Source: an uncultured Flavobacteriales bacterium
GTDB taxonomy: Bacteria > Bacteroidota > Bacteroidia > Flavobacteriales > Weeksellaceae
Length of the DNA: 32,239 nucleotides
Reading direction: 5' to 3'
Assembly (NCBI GenBank): GCA_937876095.1
Contig: CALFIE010000032.1
Coordinates: 1-32,239, forward strand
Part shown: in pieces, positions 7,201-14,869 of the stretch
Layout of the letters: each line of letters starts with the position of its first letter
Position numbering within the stretch: position 1 is the first letter of the stretch
Translations under genes and position numbers: made by a program
The notes under the pieces: model-generated
What the model was told of the DNA's origin: nothing
Databases searched by the model: none
The model's input: only the letters and a program-made list of their open reading frames with translations

Positions 7201-7992
7201 TTATTTTTTTTCAACTGCTTCCCAATTTCCGACCGATTTTTTATAACGAGTCAAAGAGAATTTTTTGAAATCTTTGGTTTTGTACTCAACTTCTGTATCG
7301 TCTTTAGAAAAAGGGATTACGAAGTAGTAATCTTGATCTTTTTCGCCTCTTTTACCTTTGGTGATTTTCGCTGGCAAATCATTGAATTTGTAATTAGGCA
7401 AATATTGGTTTAGAGTTGTATAGAAATTTTCATCTTTTTCACTTGGAGTTGTATTGATGATTTTATATTTCTCATCATCTATCCAAAGATAGTAATTTTT
7501 ATCTTCTCCTGTTTTTTTATGGCGAGATGTGAAGGTATAGATTTCCTTAGGAACTAATTCATAAACAGTCTCTGGATTTACATTCAGATTATAATGGTTT
7601 CCTTCTGGATCTACAAAAGCATCTAGATTATCCAGAAAAATAGGATTACTGGTATCTTTTTTTGTAATATATTGGTTAAGTGAATGTACCAAATCTTCGC
7701 GCAACATTTTGTGTTTTTTATCAAGCGTTTTGGTGGGAATTGCAGGATTAATTTCTTTTACGAATTGTAAAAAAACTACAGGTTTTATTTTTTTTAGGTG
7801 TTCAAAAGATTTCAATTCTTCTGATTTGGTTAACCAATAGAATTGTTGGTAGTACTCATCTTTATCACTTTCTTTCACGCTTCGGTACATAGAAGTAAGT
7901 TTTTTTGAATTCAGGACATCTCTGAATTTATTTTGCCCAAAAAATAAGCCACAAAACAACAATGTGACGAGAAGTACGATGTTTCTTTTCAT
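7201..7992 (-). CDS. Secreted protein of unknown function
   Basis: This 263-residue protein has a clear signal peptide, MKRNIVLLVTLLFCGLFFGQ, with cleavage likely after FGQ, the common Bacteroidota site. The mature part is lysine-, aspartate- and tyrosine-rich with no cysteine. It divides into a helical first half (residues 22-110) and a second half with beta-like segments (YELVPKEIYTFTSRHKK, YYLWIDDEKYKIINTTP, YYFVIPFSKDD). I recognise no domain or catalytic motif. It has its own TATATTTG promoter 27 bases upstream and a terminator, so it is a single transcription unit. A periplasmic or outer-membrane-associated location is inferred from the signal peptide. Confidence 0.75.
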   Translation of the reverse strand: MKRNIVLLVTLLFCGLFFGQNKFRDVLNSKKLTSMYRSVKESDKDEYYQQFYWLTKSEELKSFEHLKKIKPVVFLQFVKEINPAIPTKTLDKKHKMLREDLVHSLNQYITKKDTSNPIFLDNLDAFVDPEGNHYNLNVNPETVYELVPKEIYTFTSRHKKTGEDKNYYLWIDDEKYKIINTTPSEKDENFYTTLNQYLPNYKFNDLPAKITKGKRGEKDQDYYFVIPFSKDDTEVEYKTKDFKKFSLTRYKKSVGNWEAVEKK

Positions 7993-8019
7993 AGTCGATT
8001 TTTATTAAAAAATAATTTC

Positions 8020-8027
8020 CAAATATA
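8020..8027 (-). promoter_or_regulatory. -7 element for the gene at 7201-7992
   Basis: TATATTTG on the minus strand lies 27 bases before the ATG. No clear TTTG at the expected spacing was seen. Confidence 0.5.
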
Positions 8028-8090
8028 ATTATTTTATTAATAAAAACTGTCAATTTCGCTTGATTTTTTTTAGAATCTATTTTTTAATTT

Positions 8091-8124
8091 AAAAAATAGC
8101 CCTGCAAAATTACTTGCAAGGCTA
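8091..8124 (-). terminator. Terminator of the pirin gene
   Basis: TAGCC-TGCAA (from 8097) pairs with TTGCA-GGCTA (to 8124) with one internal mismatch. On the minus strand a run of six T follows, starting 28 bases after the pirin stop. Confidence 0.7.
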
Positions 8125-8151
8125 CTCACTTTCTATAATTCTAAACCAAAG

Positions 8152-9027
8152 TTAGTCATCTAAATGTCCGAATTTACCTTGGTTGAAATCTTCGAAAGCT
8201 TCTAAGATTTCTTCTCGGGTATTCATTACAAACGGACCGTGCGCAAAAATAGGTTCATTCAGTGGTTCTCCACTTAAAACCAATACAATTGCGTCTTCAC
8301 TTGCTTCTATGGTGAAATCTTCTCCATCATTTTCAAACAATACAAAATGATCGGTTGCTACTTTTTCTTCACCATTTACCGTGATATTTCCTTCTATTAC
8401 CAATGCAGCCGTATTGAAATTTGCTGGGAAACTAAAACTCATTTTCCCGTCTTTTTTCAATTTTGCATTAAGCATATGTATCGATGAAAAGGTTGTTGCA
8501 GTACCTTTTTTACCATCATAATCACCAGCAATTACTTCTATCAAACCATTTTCTACCAAATATACTTTGGTAATTTCTTCATTTTTGATGGCTTGATATT
8601 TTGGAGCATCTTTTTTGTTTTTTGCGGGTAGATTTACCCAAAGTTGCACCATTTGGAAAATTCCACCTTGTTTTGCCCATTCTGTTTCGTGAAATTCTTT
8701 GTGCAAAACACCAGATGCAGCAGTCATCCATTGTACATCACCTTGTCCTATAATTCCACCACCACCAGAACTGTCGCCGTGTTCTACACGACCTTGATAA
8801 GCAATAGTTACTGTCTCAAAACCACGATGTGGATGTACACCAACTCCTCTTGGAGTTTCGGTAGGACCGAAATGAAATTTTGAATTGTAATCTAACATAA
8901 TGAATGGATCCATACGTTTCATATCTAACCTAAAACCACTCGGAATAAAGTTATGAACTCTGAAACCATCACCTACGAAATGAGCTGGTCTTGGTTGTAC
9001 CACCATTTCGATTTTTTTAATAGACAT
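8152..9027 (-). CDS. Pirin family protein
   Basis: This 291-residue bicupin of the pirin family has a metal site of four ligands visible in the first cupin: H65 and H67 in VHPHRGFETVT, H109 and E111 in SGVLHKEFHE. The glycine-rich turn HGDSSGGGGIIGQGDVQWM lies between them. The second cupin ends with VLVLSGEPLNEPIFAHGPFVMNT, a typical pirin C-terminus. Bacterial pirins bind Fe(II), and some have quercetinase activity. The physiological role of this one is unknown. It is a single gene with a TAAATTTG promoter 25 bases upstream. Confidence 0.95.
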   Translation of the reverse strand: MSIKKIEMVVQPRPAHFVGDGFRVHNFIPSGFRLDMKRMDPFIMLDYNSKFHFGPTETPRGVGVHPHRGFETVTIAYQGRVEHGDSSGGGGIIGQGDVQWMTAASGVLHKEFHETEWAKQGGIFQMVQLWVNLPAKNKKDAPKYQAIKNEEITKVYLVENGLIEVIAGDYDGKKGTATTFSSIHMLNAKLKKDGKMSFSFPANFNTAALVIEGNITVNGEEKVATDHFVLFENDGEDFTIEASEDAIVLVLSGEPLNEPIFAHGPFVMNTREEILEAFEDFNQGKFGHLDD

Positions 9028-9052
9028 TTTTTATCTCATTTTTTTTAAGTAC

Positions 9053-9060
9053 ACAAATTT
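9053..9060 (-). promoter_or_regulatory. -7 element of the pirin promoter
   Basis: TAAATTTG on the minus strand, a full match to TAnnTTTG, 25 bases before the pirin ATG. Confidence 0.55.
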
Positions 9061-9203
9061 ACGACTCCAGAACTGCAGTTTACATTGATGTATGGTAAGA
9101 AGTAATGTTTTTTTTTCTTTATTTTTAGAATTTTATTTAAAAAATGCTTTTTATTGATGTAAAAAATTAATTTGAAAGAGATTTTTTAAAATTATCATTA
9201 AAA

Positions 9204-9280
9204 CACCCCGTCAAAATTTTCGTTTCTTTGCTATCGCTCTGAAAGAAAATTTTGCCACCCCTCTGAAAGAGGGGAATCTT
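9204..9280. repeat. Double-hairpin intergenic repeat element
   Basis: The 344-base gap between pirin and asnB holds an element with two inverted repeats. The first pairs CAAAATTTTCGTTTCTTT (from 9212) with AAAGAAAATTTTG (to 9254). The second is a perfect CCCCTCT-GAA-AGAGGGG hairpin (9258-9274). The loop of the first carries GCTATCGCTCTGAAAG. From memory, similar elements are scattered in flavobacterial intergenic regions. Only this copy is in the window. The remainder of the gap is AT-rich, with an asnB terminator and a copy of the TAATTCGTAATTC words at about 9340-9358. Confidence 0.55.
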
Positions 9281-9300
9281 TTCTCTGGAATTTTAACAAA

Positions 9301-9328
9301 AAAATCCACTAAAATTTTAGTGGATTTT
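9301..9328 (-). terminator. Terminator of asnB
   Basis: AAAATCCACTAAAA and TTTTAGTGGATTTT form a perfect 28-base palindrome. On the minus strand it lies 43 bases downstream of the asnB stop. Confidence 0.75.
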
Positions 9329-9371
9329 TCCTCAATTAAAAACTTGTAATTCGTAATTCAAGAATCGTATT

Positions 9372-11039
9372 TTAATATGAATCGTCATGTACATTTACGG
9401 CTCTTCCACTTGGATCGTTCATTTTCTTGAACGCTTCATCCCATTCTAATGCAATCGGTGTAGAACACGCGATTGATGGAACAGAAGGAACTGTTGCAGC
9501 AGCAGTTTCGCTTGGGAAATGTTCTTCGAAAATTGTTCGGTATCTGTATTCTTCTTTATTTTGTGGCGTGTTTAGCGGAAATCTGAATTTTGCATTGGTC
9601 ATCATTTCATCAGAAACTTCTTTTTCTGCAACTTCTTTTAGCGTATCAATCCAGCTGTAGCCAACTCCATCAGAAAATTGTTCTTTTTGTCTCCACGCAA
9701 TACTTTCTGGCAATAAATCTTCAAATGCTTTTCTTAGCACCCATTTTTCCATTTTACCTTCGGATTTATTGATCATTTTATCTTTCGGATTTATGGTCAT
9801 TGCAACATCCATAAATTCTTTATCCAGAAAAGGAACTCGCCCTTCAATTCCCCAACTCATAAGTGATTTGTTGGCTCGCAAACAATCGTATAAATGCAAT
9901 TTGCTGAGTTTTCTTACGGTTTCATCGTGCAATTCTTTAGGATTTGGTGCTTTGTGAAAGTACAAATAACCTCCAAAAAGTTCATCACTTCCTTCACCAG
10001 AAAGTACCATTTTGATTCCCATAGATTTTATAACTCTTGCCAATAAATACATAGGAGTAGAAGCACGAATCGTAGTAACATCGTACGTTTCTAAATGATA
10101 AATAACGTCTTTTATTGCGTCTAAACCTTCCTGAATTGTGAAATGTATTTCGTGGTGTACTGAACCGATATGTTCTGCTGCTTTTTTGGCAGCAACCAAA
10201 TCTGGTGAACCTTCTAATCCAACTGCAAAACTGTGCAATCTTGGGTACCACGCTTCTTGCTCATCGCCACTTTCTATTCTATTTCTCGCATATTTTGCAG
10301 TAACTGCCGAAATTATAGAAGAATCTAAACCGCCAGAAAGCAACACACCATAAGGAACATCGCTCATCAGTTGTCTATGTACAGCGTCTTCTAATGCTTT
10401 TTTCAGTTTGGCGATGTCGGTTTCGTTCTGTTGTACATTTTCAAAATTTTCCCAATCTCTTTGGTACCATTGCTCAGTTTCGTTGCCATCTTTACTGTAC
10501 AGAAGATGTCCAGGCAAAAATACATCTATCGTGTTGCAAACACCTTCTAGAGCTTTCAGTTCAGAAGCAATGTAATAATTTCCAGATTTGTCCCAACCTT
10601 GGTAGAGTGGACAAATTCCCATATGATCACGAGCAATCAGGTATTCATCTTTCTCTGAATCGTAGATAGAAAAAGCAAAAATTCCGTTGAGTTTATCAAT
10701 GAAGTTTTTACCATATTTCTGGAAAAGCGGAATAATCACTTCGCAATCAGACTCGGTTTGGAAAGGATAATCAGGAAATTCTTGTCGCAATTCTCGGTGA
10801 TTGTAGATTTCGCCATTTACAGCGAGAACTAATTTTTTATCTTTTGAAAAAAGGGGTTGTTTACCAGAAGTTGGATCTACAATTGCCAATCTTTCGTGGG
10901 AGAAAATCACGTGATCATCTTGGAAAATTCCGCTCCAATCTGGACCGCGATGTCTAATTTTTTTAGACATTTCTAATATTTGAGGTCTAAGAATTTCCGT
11001 TTTTTGTTTCGCATCAAACAAGCATACAATTCCGCACAT
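9372..11039 (-). CDS. asnB: Asparagine synthase B (glutamine-hydrolysing)
   Basis: This 555-residue cytoplasmic enzyme makes asparagine from aspartate, ATP and glutamine. The N-terminal class II glutaminase domain starts MCGIVCLFDA, with Cys2 as nucleophile, and has HRGPDWSG and VNGEIYNH. The synthetase domain has the ATP pyrophosphatase loop SGGLDSS near residue 233, LSGEGSDELFGGY and SLMSWGIEGRVPFLD. Length equals that of E. coli AsnB (554). The C-terminal SIACSTPIALEWDEAF is typical. It is a single gene with its own terminator. No TAnnTTTG box is obvious in the 60 bases upstream. Confidence 0.97.
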   Translation of the reverse strand: MCGIVCLFDAKQKTEILRPQILEMSKKIRHRGPDWSGIFQDDHVIFSHERLAIVDPTSGKQPLFSKDKKLVLAVNGEIYNHRELRQEFPDYPFQTESDCEVIIPLFQKYGKNFIDKLNGIFAFSIYDSEKDEYLIARDHMGICPLYQGWDKSGNYYIASELKALEGVCNTIDVFLPGHLLYSKDGNETEQWYQRDWENFENVQQNETDIAKLKKALEDAVHRQLMSDVPYGVLLSGGLDSSIISAVTAKYARNRIESGDEQEAWYPRLHSFAVGLEGSPDLVAAKKAAEHIGSVHHEIHFTIQEGLDAIKDVIYHLETYDVTTIRASTPMYLLARVIKSMGIKMVLSGEGSDELFGGYLYFHKAPNPKELHDETVRKLSKLHLYDCLRANKSLMSWGIEGRVPFLDKEFMDVAMTINPKDKMINKSEGKMEKWVLRKAFEDLLPESIAWRQKEQFSDGVGYSWIDTLKEVAEKEVSDEMMTNAKFRFPLNTPQNKEEYRYRTIFEEHFPSETAAATVPSVPSIACSTPIALEWDEAFKKMNDPSGRAVNVHDDSY

Positions 11040-11552
11040 AAAATAAGATTAAAGTTTATAGTTCAAGGTTTATGAGATAAAAACCTTCACTTTTTACATA
11101 TGAATAATTAATAATTGGTTGTAAAAATAGTTTTTAATATTAAAAAAAGAAAATATTAACCTTGTTTTAATTGAAAATGTTCTTATAAAAACTATTTTTA
11201 ATTGAAAATTTTAATTTTAATTTGGTGTTTTTTCGATTTCAACGAATTTTTTTCCGTTGAAGTATTGTACGATATTATAGAAAAAAAAATTCTACGAAAC
11301 AAAAACAAAGTAGTTTTTGTACATCAATTTTTTAAATAGTGGATTTTTTTTACTGATTTCACAGACTTTCACAAAAAATCTATTTGATTTTCAAGATTTT
11401 GACGAAATGAAAAAAAGATAGTGATCTTCGTGCAAAACATTGTGTTCTTTGTGTTTAATAAAAAATCTGGAAAGATTATTACAGATTGCTTTGTTGCTCC
11501 ATTTCGTTCCGCTCCTCGCAATGACTTCACAAAAATTCAATCACTCAAAAAC
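11040..11552. other. Intergenic region between asnB and the RsmB-like gene
   Basis: These 513 bases are very AT-rich and hold no credible gene. They contain the asnB upstream region, a small hairpin TTCAACG/CGTTGAA (11238-11261), and a degenerate copy of the CACAAAGAACACAA words on the minus strand (11441-11458). Next comes a copy of the GTCATTGCGAGGAGC repeat (11484-11525, minus strand). ATCACTCAAA/ACTCAATT words at 11530-11552 run into the end of the RsmB-like gene. Confidence 0.5.
11484..11525 (-). repeat. GTCATTGCGAGGAGC-type dispersed repeat
   Basis: On the minus strand the element begins GTCATTGCGAGGAGCGGAAC and ends GCAATC, 42 bases in all. From memory this is the widespread degenerate repeat of the form GTCATTGCGAGGAGC...GAAGCAATC found in many bacterial genomes. 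A second, palindromic version forms the long stem at 28464-28557. Confidence 0.6.
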
Positions 11553-12755
11553 TCAATTCCTCTGAATAAGTGCCATATAAAACCCATCAAAACCAGAACT
11601 TGGCATCACTTTTTCATCTTTAATTAAGGAAAATTCAGGATTGTTTTTTAGAAATTCTGCAACTTGTTCGTTGTTTTCACTTGGTAAAATAGAACAGGTT
11701 GCATAGACCATTTTTCCGCCTTTTTTCAAAATTTTGGAATAATCTTGCAAGATTTGCTGTTGTTCTTTTTTAATTCTATCAATAAAATCTTGGTCTATTT
11801 TCCATTTAGAATCGGGGTTTCTTTTCAGAATGCCTAATCCAGAACAAGGCGCATCAATCAACAATCGGTCTGCTTTTTCGTGCAGTCTTTTGATGGTTTT
11901 GTTGTCATCTATCATTCTGGTTTCTATGTTGTGAGCACCAGCTCGTTTTGCGCGACGTTTCAGTTCTGCCAATTTCCACTCGTAGATGTCGAGTGCAATA
12001 ATTTGCCCTTTGTTTTTCATCAGCGCAGCCAAATGCAAAGTTTTTCCACCTGCACCTGCACAAGCATCTACAACACGCATTCCTTCTTTCACATCCAGAA
12101 GTTCGCCAATTTTTTGCGAAGAAGCGTCTTGCACTTCAAACAAACCGTCTTTGAAAGCAGTCGTTAAAAAAACGTTCTTTTTTTCTTCTAAAACTACAGC
12201 ATCAGGATAATTTCTGATGGGGAAACTCACCACGTTTTCATCGGCTAAATCCGAAATCAGTTCTTTAGCAGTGGTTTTCAAGGTGTTTGCACGCAAAATA
12301 GTGGGAGCTTGCTCATTGAGAGCAGCCATTTCTTTTTCCCAATTTTTGCCGAGTTCTTTTTCCAATGTTTCAGCCAACCAATCGGGAATCGAGTAGTAGA
12401 TTGCTTTGGTTGGGACATTTCCTTTTTTCAGTTTGGTAATGATATCGGCAACTTTGATGCCTTCAAATTCTTCAAATTTTTTGAATTTCGTATCAGACCA
12501 AAGCAAATAAGCAATGATGAGTTTGTAAATATTGTTTGGTTTTGCGCCTTCACCAATTAGGTATTCGCAACGGCGTTTCCAACGGATGATGTTGTAGAAA
12601 ATCTCTGAAACTACCTTTCTATCTTCGCTTCCCCATTTTTTGTGGGCTTTCAGAAGTCGTTCTATCACTTTGTCGGCATATTTTCTCTCTTGGAAAAAAG
12701 TTTCCTGCAGTGCATCGTGAATTCCTATGAGTAGATTTCGGTGTATAAGTTCCAT
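11553..12755 (-). CDS. RsmB/NOP family rRNA (cytosine-C5) methyltransferase
   Basis: This 400-residue class I SAM-dependent RNA m5C methyltransferase has an N-terminal RNA-binding/NusB-like region (residues 1-130, with ERLLKAHKKWGSEDRK and LLWSDTKFKKFEE). The catalytic domain has the SAM loop VVDACAGAGGKTLHLA, ALDIYEWKLAELKRR, RLLIDAPCSGLGILKRNPDSKW with one catalytic cysteine, and KMVYATCSILPSENNEQV with the other. The closest functional guess is 16S rRNA m5C967 methylation (RsmB). RsmF-like specificity cannot be excluded. The last codons lie in a stretch of ACTCAATT words, so the C-terminus may have been altered by repeat sequence. Confidence 0.9.
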   Translation of the reverse strand: MELIHRNLLIGIHDALQETFFQERKYADKVIERLLKAHKKWGSEDRKVVSEIFYNIIRWKRRCEYLIGEGAKPNNIYKLIIAYLLWSDTKFKKFEEFEGIKVADIITKLKKGNVPTKAIYYSIPDWLAETLEKELGKNWEKEMAALNEQAPTILRANTLKTTAKELISDLADENVVSFPIRNYPDAVVLEEKKNVFLTTAFKDGLFEVQDASSQKIGELLDVKEGMRVVDACAGAGGKTLHLAALMKNKGQIIALDIYEWKLAELKRRAKRAGAHNIETRMIDDNKTIKRLHEKADRLLIDAPCSGLGILKRNPDSKWKIDQDFIDRIKKEQQQILQDYSKILKKGGKMVYATCSILPSENNEQVAEFLKNNPEFSLIKDEKVMPSSGFDGFYMALIQRN

Positions 12756-12763
12756 TTTTTTTT

Positions 12764-12798
12764 GATTTCAGAGATGAGATTTTAGATTTCAGATTTTT
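12764..12798 (-). repeat. GATTTCAGA-type word repeat in the RsmB-like leader
   Basis: GATTTCAGAGATGAGATTT and AGATTTCAGATTT alternate closely. On the minus strand they form part of the leader of the methyltransferase gene, between its likely promoter and its ATG. The same words occur at 31512-31541 and 31632-31687. Confidence 0.5.
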
Positions 12799-12819
12799 TT
12801 TGAAATCATTAAATTTTTG

Positions 12820-12827
12820 CAAAAATA
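12820..12827 (-). promoter_or_regulatory. -7 element of the RsmB-like gene
   Basis: TATTTTTG on the minus strand matches TAnnTTTG. It is 64 bases from the ATG, with the word repeat at 12764-12798 in between. Confidence 0.45.
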
Positions 12828-12867
12828 CGGAAATTAAGTGGGAAATAGAGTGGAATTAGTTGGTCTT

Positions 12868-12945
12868 TTGTAACCACAAAGTTCACTGAGATTTTCACAA
12901 AGAACACAAAGAATACCATGAATAGCATGAAAATTCTGTGAAATA
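12868..12945 (+). repeat. CACAAAG-type word repeat
   Basis: CCACAAAGTTCACTGAGATT is followed at once by TTCACAAAGAACACAAAGAA, then ACCATGAATAGCATGAAAA. These are three rows of near-repeated words in the gap between the divergent RsmB-like and phnA genes. A diverged copy lies at 11441-11458 on the other strand. Confidence 0.5.
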
Positions 12946-12986
12946 TGAATTTTAGATAATGAAATTTGAAGTAGAATATGATAAAA

Positions 12987-13015
12987 CTTCCAGATTCCAT
13001 TCTTCCATCTTCCAG
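12987..13015 (-). repeat. GGAAGAATGGA-type word repeat upstream of phnA
   Basis: On the minus strand this reads as a row of GGAAG words that includes GGAAGATGGAAGAATGGAAT. The core GGAAGAATGGA is shared with the tandem at 21457-21503, and related words occur in polA at 29551-29590. The element ends just before the phnA -7 box. Confidence 0.5.
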
Positions 13016-13023
13016 CAAATTAA

Positions 13024-13031
13024 TACCTTTG
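13024..13031 (+). promoter_or_regulatory. -7 element of the phnA promoter
   Basis: TACCTTTG is a full match to TAnnTTTG and lies 17 bases before the phnA ATG. It fixes the start at 13049, because the longer open frame from 12959 would begin upstream of the promoter. Confidence 0.6.
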
Positions 13032-13048
13032 CAAAAATTCTAAAAAAA

Positions 13049-13381
13049 ATGAGCGAATTATTACCTTGCCCGAAATGTGGAAGCGAGTTTACTTACGAAC
13101 AAGATAACTTATTGGTTTGCAGCCAATGTTTCCACGAGTTTGATCCAAAAGAAGCAGGCAACGAAAACAAAATTTTCGATAGCAACGGAAACGAATTACA
13201 AAACGGAGATTCGGTAGTCGTAATCAAAGATTTGCCAGTAAAAGGCGCTCCGAAACCTGTAAAAGCAGGTACCAAAGTAAAAAACATCAGATTAAGACCC
13301 GATTCTGATCATAATATCGATTGCAAAATTGATGGTTTCGGTTCTATGGCGCTGAAATCTGAATTTGTAAAGAAAGCGTAA
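13049..13381 (+). CDS. PhnA/YjdM-like zinc ribbon protein
   Basis: This 110-residue protein has an N-terminal zinc ribbon with C7-x2-C10 and C24-x2-C27 (LPCPKCGSEF, LLVCSQCFHEF). The PhnA C-terminal domain follows: DSNGNELQNGDSVVVIKDLPVKG, VKAGTKVKNIRL and NIDCKIDGFGSMALKSEFVKK. The name comes from a phosphonate-operon neighbour in E. coli, but the family has no proven role in phosphonate use and no phn genes are near. Length is normal (about 110). It is a single gene with its own TACCTTTG promoter. Confidence 0.92.
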   Translation: MSELLPCPKCGSEFTYEQDNLLVCSQCFHEFDPKEAGNENKIFDSNGNELQNGDSVVVIKDLPVKGAPKPVKAGTKVKNIRLRPDSDHNIDCKIDGFGSMALKSEFVKKA

Positions 13382-13382
13382 A

Positions 13383-13420
13383 AAATTACAAATTACGAAG
13401 AGTGAATTACGAATTGAGAA
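13383..13420 (+). repeat. AATTACGAATT-type word repeat
   Basis: ATTACAAATTACGAAGAG is followed by TGAATTACGAATTGAGAATT directly after the phnA stop. The reverse complement of the same words (TAATTCGTAATTC) lies after asnB at about 9340-9358. The rest of the gap to 13651 shows no gene I can support. Confidence 0.45.
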
Positions 13421-13651
13421 TTTTTGCGATCTTAATTTGGGTAATAAGTGAGAATTCGAGCGATTAGTATTCAAAAAAAAGGAAAAATTTGGCAGGGTTC
13501 TTTTCTAAGAAAAGTATTGCGAGTGCTAATAATAATCTCCAAAGGCAGAAAGAGAATTAACCAAAAATTTCCTTATGTTGTGATAGCAAATTTAGAAAGA
13601 TTTTTCAAAATTTGTGCCAAAAGCATTCATAAATTTCAAATTTTTTCAAAT

Positions 13652-14587
13652 TTAATGAAATTGTACTTTCAGAGGATTGGATAATTTTTCTGTAGAGTAG
13701 AGTACAAGCGGAATTTCGCCAACCAGAATTTTGTTCCAGAAGTGATTTCCTGCAAATCTACTTTCTACTAATTCTGCTTCTATACCTATTTCTTGCACTG
13801 AAATTTCGTGAGGATAATACCAATTTTTTGGGAGTTGAAGATGGTTTTTTTCTGCATCTGTCAAGATATTTACTTCTCCAAAAAGTTTGGCAACGTATTC
13901 ATTGTAAGGATTTCGGTAGGTTTCTTCAGGAGCATCATTTTGTATCATTCTGCCGTTTTGTAGCACGATTATTTGGTCTAACCAAGGCATAATTTCCTGA
14001 ATTTCGTGGGTAGAAATGATCAAAGAAATGTTGTGATTTTTAACATAGTTAAACAATCGTTCTCTAAGTTCAATTTTTCTAGAAAAATCCAGATTACTGA
14101 AAGGTTCATCTAGCAAAAGTAATTTCGGCATCACCGAAAGTGCACGTGCAATCGCAACACGCTGTTGTTGACCACCACTCAAATTTTTCGGCAAAATTGT
14201 AGCAAAATCTTGTAAACCAACAACTTGCAAGAGTTCCTGAACTTTCAGTTTTTTCTTTTGCAGATTGATGTTAGAAATAAATTTCCCTACATTTTCTGCA
14301 ACGGTAGAATAAGGCATGAGATCATAATCTTGTGCTACCAATTTCATTTCGGCTTCACCAGGAACCAGATTTTTTTTTGGTCCGAAAATGTGATTTCCTT
14401 CAAGCAAAATTTCACCTCTTTCCCAATCTAGTAAACCATAGATCAGTTTCAGTAAGGTTGATTTTCCGCAACCACTTTCACCAGCCAAAGCAATAATTTG
14501 CCCTTTTTTTACCGAAAAATGAAGGTTTTGGAAAAGTGGTTTTTCTGGGGAATAACCAAAATAGATATTTTGCAAACTCAATAGCAT
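13652..14587 (-). CDS. ABC transporter ATP-binding protein
   Basis: This 311-residue ATPase subunit has the Walker A motif GESGCGKST (residues 36-44), the Q-loop VAQDYDLMPY, the signature LSGGQQQRVAIARAL, Walker B LLLLDEPFSNLD and the switch histidine in IISTHE. About 90 further residues form a C-terminal regulatory-type domain, as in PotA/FbpC/ModC-like import ATPases. No permease or binding-protein gene is adjacent, so the substrate and partner are unknown. I chose the ATG at 14587. The ATG two codons earlier (14593) would overlap a TACTTTTG promoter box, which itself ends only three bases before 14587, so the mRNA may be leaderless. Confidence 0.9.
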   Translation of the reverse strand: MLLSLQNIYFGYSPEKPLFQNLHFSVKKGQIIALAGESGCGKSTLLKLIYGLLDWERGEILLEGNHIFGPKKNLVPGEAEMKLVAQDYDLMPYSTVAENVGKFISNINLQKKKLKVQELLQVVGLQDFATILPKNLSGGQQQRVAIARALSVMPKLLLLDEPFSNLDFSRKIELRERLFNYVKNHNISLIISTHEIQEIMPWLDQIIVLQNGRMIQNDAPEETYRNPYNEYVAKLFGEVNILTDAEKNHLQLPKNWYYPHEISVQEIGIEAELVESRFAGNHFWNKILVGEIPLVLYSTEKLSNPLKVQFH

Positions 14588-14590
14588 ATA

Positions 14591-14598
14591 CAAAAGTA
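14591..14598 (-). promoter_or_regulatory. -7 element of the ABC ATPase gene
   Basis: TACTTTTG on the minus strand is a full TAnnTTTG match ending three bases before the chosen ATG. If it is used, transcription would start at or inside the start codon. Confidence 0.45.
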
Positions 14599-14638
14599 GG
14601 ATTTTTTGTCGAAAATTTGTGAATTTTTCTTTTGTTTA

Positions 14639-14706
14639 AACCGCAAAAGTGATAATAGATTTTGATATTTATTAGAAATTCAAAAGAATGCAAAATGGCA
14701 TTAAAA
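14639..14706 (+). repeat. MITE-like repeat, copy 1 (truncated)
   Basis: It starts AACCGCAAAAGTGATAATAG and shares with copy 3 an identical stretch of about 29 bases (14658-14686; copy 3 counterpart from 14890). It stops after about 65 bases, where copy 2 begins. It is the first half of the 128-base unit. Confidence 0.65.
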
Positions 14707-14712
14707 AAGTAA

Positions 14713-14840
14713 AACCGCAAAAGTGGCAAAAGATATAGATGATTCTTAGAAACTCAAAAGGGTGCAAAATTGATGTTAAGCCTTATGCAACCTTTTGTAT
14801 TAGCTTATTTGCATAGTCAACTTTTGATACTTTTGCGGTT
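14713..14840. repeat. MITE-like repeat, copy 2 (128 bases with terminal inverted repeats)
   Basis: The left end AACCGCAAAAGTGGCAAAAG and the right end CTTTTGATACTTTTGCGGTT are inverted repeats matching at 18 of 20 positions. The inside has TTATGCAACCTTTTGTATTA and contains no reading frame of note. This is the architecture of a miniature inverted-repeat element. It lies between the divergent ABC ATPase and YceI genes. Confidence 0.65.
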
Positions 14841-14869
14841 AAATAATTGAATTTTTTTGGTAATAGTAA

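Noticed and set aside
11421..11627. 68-codon plus-strand frame after asnB
   Set aside because: It consists of dispersed repeats (CACAAAG words, GTCATTGCGAG element, ACTCAA words) and overlaps the end of the RsmB-like gene.
13448..13684. 78-codon plus-strand frame between phnA and the ABC ATPase
   Set aside because: It is basic, has no family resemblance, no promoter box or terminator, and overlaps the end of the ABC ATPase gene on the other strand.
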